Origin: Aurantiacibacter zhengii
GTDB taxonomy: Bacteria; Pseudomonadota; Alphaproteobacteria; Sphingomonadales; Sphingomonadaceae
Assembly (NCBI RefSeq): GCF_003584125.1
Contig: NZ_QXFL01000003.1
Span: 434,001 to 498,000, forward strand
Direction of reading: 5' to 3'
DNA length: 64,000 bases
Position numbers and translations under genes: made by a program. The notes under the pieces were generated by a model, which had not been told where the DNA came from, did no database searches, and saw only the letters and a list, made by a program, of their open reading frames with translations. How positions within the stretch are numbered: the first letter of the stretch is position 1; each line of letters begins with the position of its first letter. Of the stretch, positions 57,069 to 64,000 are shown piece after piece.

Positions 57069-58622
57069 TCAGTGCATCGAAAGGGATACGTTCTTCGGGA
57101 GAGGCTTGAGGAACAGTACTAGCGGCACCGTGACCAGGGTAATCGCGCCCATGGCGAAAAAGACATCGTTGTAGGTCATCACAAACGCATCGCGCTGAAT
57201 GATGCCGGAAAGCATCTCCAGCGCGGCCTGTGGGCTGCCCAGCGTCGCCGTCATGCCGTCCAGGTATTCCTGTAGCCGGGGGCTGTTAGCGTTGAGGGTT
57301 TCTTCCATGCGCCGACTATGATGCCACAGGCGCTGGTCCTGGAACGAGGCAAGCCCCGCGAGCGCGAACGAGCCCCCGAGGTTTCGCGCCGCGTTGAAGA
57401 TCCCGGAAGCATCGCCGGCATCCTCCTTGGCAACCGAAGCTACCGTCGCCTGGTTGAGGAACATCATCGTGAGGATCATGCCGATGCCACGCAGGAACTG
57501 GCTTTCGGTGAACACTCCACCTCCCGATTCCGCTGTCAGACTTATGCTGACGAAACAGCTTAGCGCCATGATGAACATGCCCGCGCCGACAGCAATGCGG
57601 ATGTGAATCCTGCGGATCATGAACGGAAGAACGGGCATCAACAGGAAGGCCGGAACACCCATCCAGAAGATCACAAGTCCAGTCTGCAAGGCATTATAAT
57701 CGGAGATTATCGCAAGAAATTGCGGGATCACGTAGGTCGAGCCATACATGACCATGCCGAGTGCCAGTGCCATCACCACGACACTGGCAAACTGCCTGCT
57801 GAGCATCAGGCGCAAATTGAGCACCGGTTTGCGCGCGTAAAGCTGTCCGTAGGTCAGAAGTGCAAAACCCACGACCGTCATCAGTGTGAGCTGGACGATC
57901 AGCGTGGAATCGAACCACTCCTCACGGTGGCCTTCTTCCAGCACGATGGTCAGCCCACCCAACCCAAGGATCATACCGGCTATTCCCGCCCAATCAGCCT
58001 CGCGCAGGTAAACCCAGTCGGGCTTTTCATGGGGTAGCCCGATGAATAGTAAGGCAAGGAGAAACGCGCAGACGGGCACGTTGACGAAGAAGGCGTAGTG
58101 CCAGCTCAGGTTCTCGGTAAGCCAGCCCCCCACCAACGGGCCCATTACCGGCCCAAGAACCACGGTCATTCCGAAGAGCGCCATGCCGATAGGCTGTTGC
58201 GATGGAGGCAGTCGCTTTGCGACGATGGTCATGGCGGTTGGAATAAGCGCGCCGCCCATGAACCCTTGACCGGTGCGACCGATGATCATCGTCGTCAGAT
58301 CGGTGGCAATGCCGCACAACACCGAAAAGGCCGTGAAAGCAGATACCGCGACGATGAGCAGCGTGCGAAGGCCGAGCAGTCTTTCCAGCCACGCGCTCAG
58401 AGGGATGATGATGATCTCGGCAACAAGGAAGGCTGTCGCGATCCAGGTGCCCTCGGTTCCGGTCGCGCCGATTTCCCCCTGGATCGTCGGCAGCGCCGAA
58501 TTGACGATCGAGATGTCAAGCGTTGCCAGCATCGCCCCCAGCGCGCCGGCGGCTACGGCGATCCAGGCTGTAGCGTCGGCCTTTTCGACCGGCGGCGAAA
58601 CCGCTCCAGCGGTGCCTGCCAT
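57069..58622 (-). CDS. DHA2-type MFS multidrug transporter, EmrB-like
   Basis: 517 residues with 14 predicted membrane segments. Typical DHA2 blocks: MLATLDISIVNSALPTIQGE (motif D1), GRTGQGFMGGALIPTAMTIV (motif B), VLGPVMGPLVGGWLTENLSW (motif C). It should export hydrophobic compounds using the proton gradient with the HlyD adaptor upstream (3 bases) and the channel downstream (7 bases). Confidence 0.93.
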   Translation of the reverse strand: MAGTAGAVSPPVEKADATAWIAVAAGALGAMLATLDISIVNSALPTIQGEIGATGTEGTWIATAFLVAEIIIIPLSAWLERLLGLRTLLIVAVSAFTAFSVLCGIATDLTTMIIGRTGQGFMGGALIPTAMTIVAKRLPPSQQPIGMALFGMTVVLGPVMGPLVGGWLTENLSWHYAFFVNVPVCAFLLALLFIGLPHEKPDWVYLREADWAGIAGMILGLGGLTIVLEEGHREEWFDSTLIVQLTLMTVVGFALLTYGQLYARKPVLNLRLMLSRQFASVVVMALALGMVMYGSTYVIPQFLAIISDYNALQTGLVIFWMGVPAFLLMPVLPFMIRRIHIRIAVGAGMFIMALSCFVSISLTAESGGGVFTESQFLRGIGMILTMMFLNQATVASVAKEDAGDASGIFNAARNLGGSFALAGLASFQDQRLWHHSRRMEETLNANSPRLQEYLDGMTATLGSPQAALEMLSGIIQRDAFVMTYNDVFFAMGAITLVTVPLVLFLKPLPKNVSLSMH

Positions 58623-58625
58623 CGG

Positions 58626-59753
58626 TCAGTCTCCGGCCGCGTTGCGGATCGAATCGAGTTCGTCTCTGGCGGCGCGCGTATCGACACTCGCGACAACAGA
58701 CATGCCCGGCACCAGCAGACGCAGGATCTCGGGCGAAGCCTGAATGGATATGCGCACCGGGACGCGCTGAACGATCTTGGTGAAATTACCCGTCGCGTTT
58801 TGCGGAGGTAGGATCGAGAATTCTGCCCCGGTCCCGGGGGCGATGCTTTCCACTCTTCCCGATAACTCGAGGTCGGGCAGCGCGTCGATTGCCAGGGTGA
58901 CGGGTTGCCCGGGGCGAACGAGACCGAGTTGCGTTTCCTTGAAATTCGCCGTCGCGTAGAGGCGGTCGGTGGGAACTACGCTCATCAACCGCTGGCCGGG
59001 CTGGACAAATTGTCCGGGCCGGACCGTGAGGTCACCCACCCGCCCGGAAATGCTGGCCCGGAGCGTGGTCGATGACAGGTTCAGGCGGGCGGCCTCAAGC
59101 TGCGCACGAGCTGCGTTGGCCTGCGAATTGGCCTGGTCTATCTGCTCGTCGAGCGTGCCTTGCCGCCGCTGTGCAGCCGTGAGCGCGGCGCGCGCCGCTG
59201 CGACCTGGGCCTGCGCTTCTCTGGCCTGGGCCTGCAGCTGGTCGAGCCTCTCGCGCGGCTCCGCTCCCGAAGCGGCAAGGGGCCGATAACGGGCAACCTG
59301 CTCCGCAGCCAGATCGGCCTGCGCAGATGCCGCAGCCAGTTGGGCGCGAGCCTGCGCGATAGCCGCGTCCTGCTCTCGCTGCTGGGCGCGAACCGTATCT
59401 GCTCCGGCGAGCGATGCGGCAATCTGGGCTTCGGCCTGGTTTGTCTGGGCACGATAATCCCGCACGTCCAGCTGGACAAGTGCATCGCCCGACGCGACCG
59501 TTTGATTCTCCGTCACCAGTACGCGCTCGACGTAGCCAGCAATTTTGGGGGAGATGATGACGCTGTCGGCGGCAATATAAGCGTTGTCAGTGGACTGCTG
59601 GAATCTGCCGTACGTCTGATGATTGTAATACCAGTAGCCCCCGGCGAGCAGGACCAGAATGCCGGCGATCAGCAGACCCAGCCGGACCCGCGGACTGGAA
59701 AACCCCTTCGGACGTTCGCCTTGATCGCTAACGCCTGCTGTCTCGTCCGCCAT
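58626..59753 (-). CDS. EmrA/HlyD-type membrane fusion protein
   Basis: 375 residues. One N-terminal membrane segment (LGLLIAGILVLLAGGYWYYN) anchors a periplasmic adaptor: TDNAYIAADSVIISPKIAGY, a long Ala/Gln-rich coiled coil, and SGRVGDLTVRPGQFVQPGQR in the second lipoyl half. RVPVRISIQ ends the barrel. It is first in the operon with the MFS pump. No local regulator is apparent. Confidence 0.92.
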   Translation of the reverse strand: MADETAGVSDQGERPKGFSSPRVRLGLLIAGILVLLAGGYWYYNHQTYGRFQQSTDNAYIAADSVIISPKIAGYVERVLVTENQTVASGDALVQLDVRDYRAQTNQAEAQIAASLAGADTVRAQQREQDAAIAQARAQLAAASAQADLAAEQVARYRPLAASGAEPRERLDQLQAQAREAQAQVAAARAALTAAQRRQGTLDEQIDQANSQANAARAQLEAARLNLSSTTLRASISGRVGDLTVRPGQFVQPGQRLMSVVPTDRLYATANFKETQLGLVRPGQPVTLAIDALPDLELSGRVESIAPGTGAEFSILPPQNATGNFTKIVQRVPVRISIQASPEILRLLVPGMSVVASVDTRAARDELDSIRNAAGD

Positions 59754-59966
59754 GGTATTTCGCTTCTCGCCATCGTTTGAGCCGTTGCGCGAGCGATATA
59801 GCGGTCAAAACAAAATACGAAAGTCCTTTACTATTTTTTCCGATCGATAGGAATGCCTTATGACGGAAGGCGAGGACGCTCTGGCACTCGACAATGGCAT
59901 CACCGATGAATAGCCCTCCAGATTTATGGACGCTTTCTTTCCCAATCTTGAGGACAGGAGGCGACG

Positions 59967-60232
59967 ATGGGTAAGGCTAATTTCAGTGACGAGTTCAAGC
60001 ACGATGCGGTGACGCACATCACCGAGCGTGGCTATCGAGTGGCGGAGGTTTCGCAGCGGCTCGGGGTGAGCCAGCATTCGCTTTATGCATGGAAGCGGCA
60101 GTTCGCACGCCGGCCCCGAAGATGGGTCGAAGGATGCGAGATCCGTCAGCTGAAGCGCGCGCTGACGCGGGTCACCGAGGAGCGCGACATCCTAAAAAAG
60201 CCACCGCGTACTTCGCCAGGGATGCAAAGTGA
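59967..60232 (+). pseudogene. IS3-family orfA (transposase HTH), frameshifted
   Basis: The frame starts MGKANFSDEFKHDAVTHITE and contains VAEVSQRLGVSQHSLYAWKR, the orfA HTH, and a coiled coil (LKRALTRVTEERDILKK). At AAAAAAG (about 60193-60199) the frame shifts: the expected ATAYFARDAK continues in the -1 frame to a stop at 60230. This could be a programmed slippery site or a lost A. It overlaps orfB. Confidence 0.75.
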
Positions 60233-61100
60233 GATACGCGTTCGTAGCCGAGCATCGCGCGCTGTTCTCGGTGCGTGCGATGTGCCGGTGTCTTCGCATC
60301 CAGCCCAGCGGCTTCTACGCCTGGTTGAAGAACCCGTTGAGCAGACGGGCGAAGGAAGATGCTCGGCAGACCGAGCCGCTCCGGCAGGCGTGGGAAGACA
60401 GCGGCAAGGTTTATGGCAACAGCAAGCTGCACGATGATCTGCTCGATCAGGGCGAGACCTGATGTCCGGACCGCGTGGCGCGTCTCGCCAGTCTGGCGGG
60501 GAGAGCGAGGATCCGCTACAAGCGCAAGCCGGGCAGCTACGGCGGCAAGCCATCTAGGGTGGTCGACAACCGCTGGCCCGCCAGTTCGATGTCGCGGCAC
60601 CCGCCAAGACATGGGTGACCGACATCACCTACATAAGAACACAAGAAGGCTTTCCCTATCTGGCGGTGGTGGTCGACCTTTACTCCCGCCGCGTGGTGGG
60701 CTGGTCGATGCAGAACCGCCAGACCACCGACCTGGTCCTGCAGGCATTGCTGATGGCGGTGTGGCGCAGGAAGCCAAAGGGGAAGGTTCTGATCCAATCG
60801 GTTCAGGGATCGCATTTCACCAGCATAGACTGGGCGTCCTTCCTGAAGGCCCACAATCTGGAGCACTCGATGAGCCGCCGTGGCAACTGCCATGACAACG
60901 CAGTGGTCGAGAGCTTCTTCAACCTGCTCAAACGCGAACGCGTCCGGCGGCGGACCTATCGCTCAAGAGACGAGGCCAGACAGGATGTGTTCGATTACAT
61001 CGAGATGTTCTACAACCCGATACACAAGCATGTGAGAAACGGGATGCTGTCACCCGTAGAGTTCGAACGGCAGCAGATGATGAGCGCCGAGGGCGTCTAG
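60229..61100 (+). pseudogene. IS3-family orfB (DDE transposase), inactive
   Basis: The GTG start overlaps the orfA stop. The frame reads RAMCRCLRIQPSGFYAWLKN, then an in-frame TGA replaces a codon after LLDQGET (about 60461), and a frameshift follows near 60565 before the core WVTDITYIRTQEGFPYLAVV resumes. The second catalytic site reads IQSVQGSHFT, where the family has SDQGSQFT: the Asp is Val. NAVVESFFNLLKRERV keeps the Glu. Three independent lesions confirm it is dead. Confidence 0.85.
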
Positions 61101-61205
61101 AAAACTAGGGGCTATCGGGTCGATAAACGGGTAGATTGAAATACGGTTGTCATGGTGTATCGGGACAAGTTCGGATTTTATCTGATGAATGAAGTAGGGG
61201 TACTT

Positions 61206-61796
61206 ATGCCAAGAACTATTGAGCGATCAAATAATAAACAGCGTCTCAGCAAGGCTGTCTGGATGGAAAAGACACTGGAAAAAATTGGCGAAGTTGGTGT
61301 CGCAAGTATTCAGGTAGAATTACTTGCCCGTGAATTAGGTGTCACTAAGGGAAGTTTTTATTGGCATTTTAAGGACAAACAGGAGTTAATAAGGGAAGCG
61401 CTGGTCTATTGGTACGATTCAGCAACCAGATTGATCAGCCAAGCGGCCAAACGAAATTTTGACGATCCTCGGGATCGCCTAAGATATGTATATAAGCTAG
61501 CTTTGAATATAAGATACGATGTCCCCGGGGGGGCAGTCGAGCGGGCCTTGCAAGAATGGGCTAGGATTTCAACCCTTGCTACAGAAATTACGCAACGCGT
61601 TGATCAGGAAAGGATCAGCTTCTTAGCAGATGCTTATATCGAACTTGGCCACAGCGAACTCGAGGCGCGTCAAACCGCAACGCTCGCCCTTGCTCAGCTC
61701 ACTGGAATAAACGTTCTATTACGCTCTCAGCCAAACCGGGATCGTTCGGAATATTTACGAGCAATCATTACGCAATTCATTTGCCAGAAGAACTGA
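61206..61796 (+). CDS. TetR-family regulator of low GC content
   Basis: 196 residues from the ATG at 61206; the frame to 61152 is open but unsupported. LARELGVTKGSFYWHFKDKQ is the TetR recognition region. The ligand half has RYDVPGGAVERALQEWARIS. The gene is clearly AT-richer (about 43 percent GC by eye) than all others in the window, with codons such as AAT, ATA and TTA, which suggests recent arrival. It lies between two decayed IS elements and has no obvious target gene beside it. Confidence 0.85.
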   Translation: MPRTIERSNNKQRLSKAVWMEKTLEKIGEVGVASIQVELLARELGVTKGSFYWHFKDKQELIREALVYWYDSATRLISQAAKRNFDDPRDRLRYVYKLALNIRYDVPGGAVERALQEWARISTLATEITQRVDQERISFLADAYIELGHSELEARQTATLALAQLTGINVLLRSQPNRDRSEYLRAIITQFICQKN

Positions 61797-61979
61797 TTAT
61801 GATTGGACCTGACCTGCGGATTGCCGCGGGAATTCGTTTTAAGTATTGTGGCTCTCCAATCTGAGAAGCGTGACGTGTTCCCTTGATTGTTACCACTCAG
61901 AGGTAGAGCCATGTTCCTTCATGATTGATGTATGATGGGATGGCCACTTGACTGGGCTATGCCCCCGACACTTCGCCGG

Positions 61980-63134
61980 CGATCTCGGCGGTGCACTGCT
62001 ACCCAACGTCGGACCACTTGGGTCTGGGGTTTCCGCCTTTCCCAGATCCGGTGGGCTGGTTTTACCGGCTGAGTTTGCCAGCATGATCGGGGGGATATTC
62101 CCGATCGCATGGTGCTCTTCGTTGTAGTGTCTACGCCAGGCCTCCAGCTTTTCGCATGCATCTTGCCGCGACAAGAACCAGCGGGCGTTCAGGCACTCAC
62201 TGCGCAGCTTGCTGTCGAACGCTTCGTTGAACGCATTGTCTGGGGGCTTGCTGGGTGGGAGAAGTCGAGGATCACACCGCGCTGGTAAGCCCACAGATCC
62301 ATGTCCCGAGAGATAAACTCGCTGCTATTGTCCACCCTGATCGTCTTGGGGTAGCCGATCTTCCGACAGGCATGATCCAGTGTGGCAACCACGTCCTCAC
62401 CGCGATAGCTGAACCGGGGATCAATCACCGGCGATAGCCGAAAGTAGGTATCAACCACCGTCAAGATGCGCAGCTTGCGCCCCGTCGCTAGCTGGTCGTG
62501 CACGAAGTCCATGGCCCAGACATCGTTTGGCCGGATCGTCGGTGCACGATCTTCGCGTAGCTTCGCCTCCACCCGCCGCTTTGGCGTCTTGTTCCTGAGT
62601 TGCAGGCCCAACTCCCTGTAAAGCCAGTAGATCTTCTTCATGTTCACAGCCCAAACATCCCGGCGCAGGATGCAGTGCACCTGCTGGTAGGCGTAGCGGA
62701 CGTGCGTCTCGCAGATTTCCTTGATGTGCTTTATCAGAAAGGTCGGATCGGTTCGGGGGGGTGGTAGTGATAACTGGAAGTGTCAAACGGAAATGCCCGA
62801 CAGGCCCTCCGGATCGACACGTCCCAGTCCGTCAACATCCCGTCGAACAGCTCGCGCTTCCAATCCGGCCTCAGAGCTTTCGGCGGATGACATCCTGCAA
62901 CATCTCGCGATCCAGAGTCAGATCGGCGACGATTTTCTTCAACCGTCCGTTCTCGTCTTCCAGATCACGCAGCCGCATCTCCGACGGCATTAGCCCCGCG
63001 TACTTCTTCTACCAGTCGAAGTAGGTCGCATGGCTGATACCTGCCTTGCGGCAGATCTCCGCCACCGCCGTGCCTTTCTCACCCAGCTTGATGACGAACG
63101 CCTTCTGCGCGTCCATGAACTTCGATGCTTTCAT
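61980..63134 (-). pseudogene. Decayed IS3-family element, IS407-like orfA/orfB
   Basis: orfA begins at the ATG at 63134: MKASKFMDAQKAFVIKLGEK, EICRKAGISHATYFDW, then a TAG where the family has a Lys (near 63010), then ENGRLKKIVADLTLDREML. orfB is in pieces: WAVNMKKIYWLYRELGLQLR and RPNDVWAMDFVHDQLATGRK with the first Asp (to about 62250), and after a frameshift FDSKLRSECLNARWFLSRQD. Sequence between 62680 and 62880 is also shifted. Several lesions show it is a relic. Element ends are not defined. Confidence 0.8.
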
Positions 63135-63249
63135 GCTGCAACTCCTCGCCCAGCCAAGGATGTCTACGGCGGAAAACTCTAACTCGTAACGGTCCAGAAT
63201 TCAGGGGGCAGAGCAGCGGAGTTCTTCTCTCACAGTTCGAGTTGGTGTG

Positions 63250-64000
63250 ACGTGGTTGTAGTCATACTGCTAGGCAGCCAGCACGCAGCCTGGCGTGCGC
63301 CAGCGAGGCGAAGCAGCTTTCATCCCACAAGCGGCCGTTGTAGCTCTCCAAGAAGCCGTTCTGGATCGGCTTCCCTGGCGCGATACAGTGCCACTCAACG
63401 CGTCGCTCCTGCGACCAGCGCAAGACGGCGGAAGAGGTCAGTTCGGTGCTATTGTCGCTGACCAAGGTGTGTGGTTTGCCACGCACTCCGATCTGGCTGG
63501 TCAGTCCTCTGGTCGCCAGTGCGCCTGAGAGCGATGTGTCGATTACCAGCGCTAGGCATTCTCGCGAGAATTCGTCACTACGCACAAGATGCGGACTCGG
63601 CGCCCGCAGACCAGACTGTCGGATACGAAGTCGAGCGAACGACACTCGTTCGGTCCGTCCGGAAATACCATTGGTCTGCGCGTGCCCAGTTCCCGTTTGC
63701 GAACGCCAAGGCGACGCACGCGCAGCCCTTCCTCGTGTTAGATGCGCAGCAACTCTTGTGGTTGGACCTGATGCCTTCCCGCGCCAGCAGGTAGCCCAAA
63801 CGGCTACGTTCCTCCATCGGCTCCCGCAACCGTTGCTGCAGCACCCCGTCATCCGGCCTCGTTGGCTCGTAACGGATCACATTGCGGCTTACGCGAACCA
63901 GACTGCACGCCCGACGCTCGCTCAGCCCGTGCTGTTCAGGGGCGTGGGCGACGGCTTCCCGGCTAGCGCCGGGCGGTACCATTTTTTGATGCCAGTCCTC
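63250..64000 (-). pseudogene. Decayed IS3-family orfB fragment running off the window
   Basis: Pieces of a second IS3-type transposase: EQHGLSERRACSLVRVSRNV and RYEPTRPDD (minus strand, about 63850-63960), then SDEFSRECLALVIDTSLSGA, KPHTLVSDNSTELTSSAVLR with the second Asp, and WHCIAPGKPIQNGFLESYNG with the Glu (63330-63560). Two frames are needed to connect them, and the normal WSLDFVHDQ block is degraded. It continues beyond 64000. Confidence 0.75.

Larger units (their letters stand above)
59907..61116 (+). mobile_element. Decayed IS3-family insertion sequence
   Basis: An orfA/orfB pair of about 1.2 kb flanked by imperfect inverted ends (TGAATAGCCC at 59907 against GGGGCTATC at 61109-61117, with following bases also related). 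Both reading frames are damaged, so it cannot move by itself. It lies between the EmrA-type gene and an AT-richer TetR gene. Confidence 0.75.

Noticed and set aside
60193..60232. Programmed -1 frameshift in the IS3 element as proof of activity
   Set aside because: The A-run would allow it, but the nonsense codon, second frameshift and Asp-to-Val change in orfB show the element is dead anyway.
1..64000. CRISPR array, rRNA or complete tRNA gene
   Set aside because: No regularly spaced repeats, no rRNA-like stretches, and only a tRNA 3' fragment at 22736-22765 were found by eye.

Overview
The window is GC-rich accessory DNA from an alphaproteobacterium. The order Sphingomonadales is the best guess, because F-type tra genes with a MobF relaxase, ArdC, DUF3768 and AlpA genes in this arrangement are typical of that group. 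Most of the window reads as a conjugative element (plasmid or ICE) carrying defence genes and later eroded by deletions and insertion sequences. No rRNA, complete tRNA, replication gene or CRISPR array is seen.

Layout. 1-4149: a GHKL ATPase (cut by the left edge) coupled to a SNF2 helicase with an N-terminal HEPN-like domain. 4261-6139: small element genes, an HNH nuclease and DUF3768. 6748-8309: a DRT2-type antiviral reverse transcriptase with its structured upstream RNA. 8337-13125: a three-gene restriction-modification (RM) operon (two N6-adenine methylase-type proteins and a GIY-YIG/helicase protein). 13216-20196: ArdC, MobF relaxase, TraD, a ribbon-helix-helix accessory protein, an oriT-like region and AlpA. 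20631-22537: a possible nuclease and a GSU2403-type nucleotidyltransferase. 22736-25515: a tRNA 3' fragment (attachment site), a truncated integrase, and a scrambled segment with fragments of a second transfer module. 25588-34297: HNH nuclease, S24 repressor, a C5-methylase/REase/Vsr operon divergent from a Z1 helicase, and HipBA. 34651-45634: F-type mating-pair operon traA-L-E-K-(B::W)-U-trbC-N-F-H-G, with a deletion fusing traB to traW. 46001-47191: regulators and a leucine-rich protein. 47247-59753: an IS481 element, an RND efflux operon with TetR, and an EmrAB-type efflux operon with its own outer-membrane factor. 59907-64000: decayed IS3-family elements around an AT-richer TetR gene.

The main finding is in 6781-7060. 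The region upstream of the reverse transcriptase has two ACA triplets (6815-6817 and 6944-6946) brought together by a stem. Joining the minus-strand copy at these triplets gives a 129-nt unit (43 codons) with no stop in one frame across the junction. The same junction creates a TTGACA / 17 bp / TGnTATTGT promoter that is absent from the genome. This is what the rolling-circle, 'never-ending ORF' (Neo) mechanism described for DRT2 predicts, and it was derived here from sequence alone.

How the parts work together: transfer genes would move the element, ArdC would protect it on entry, and the RM, RT, HNH, Z1 and HATPase-helicase genes form a layered anti-phage island. The traB::traW deletion removes traV, traC and most of traB and traW, so the transfer system cannot be self-sufficient in this copy. 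The right third adds drug or toxicant export.
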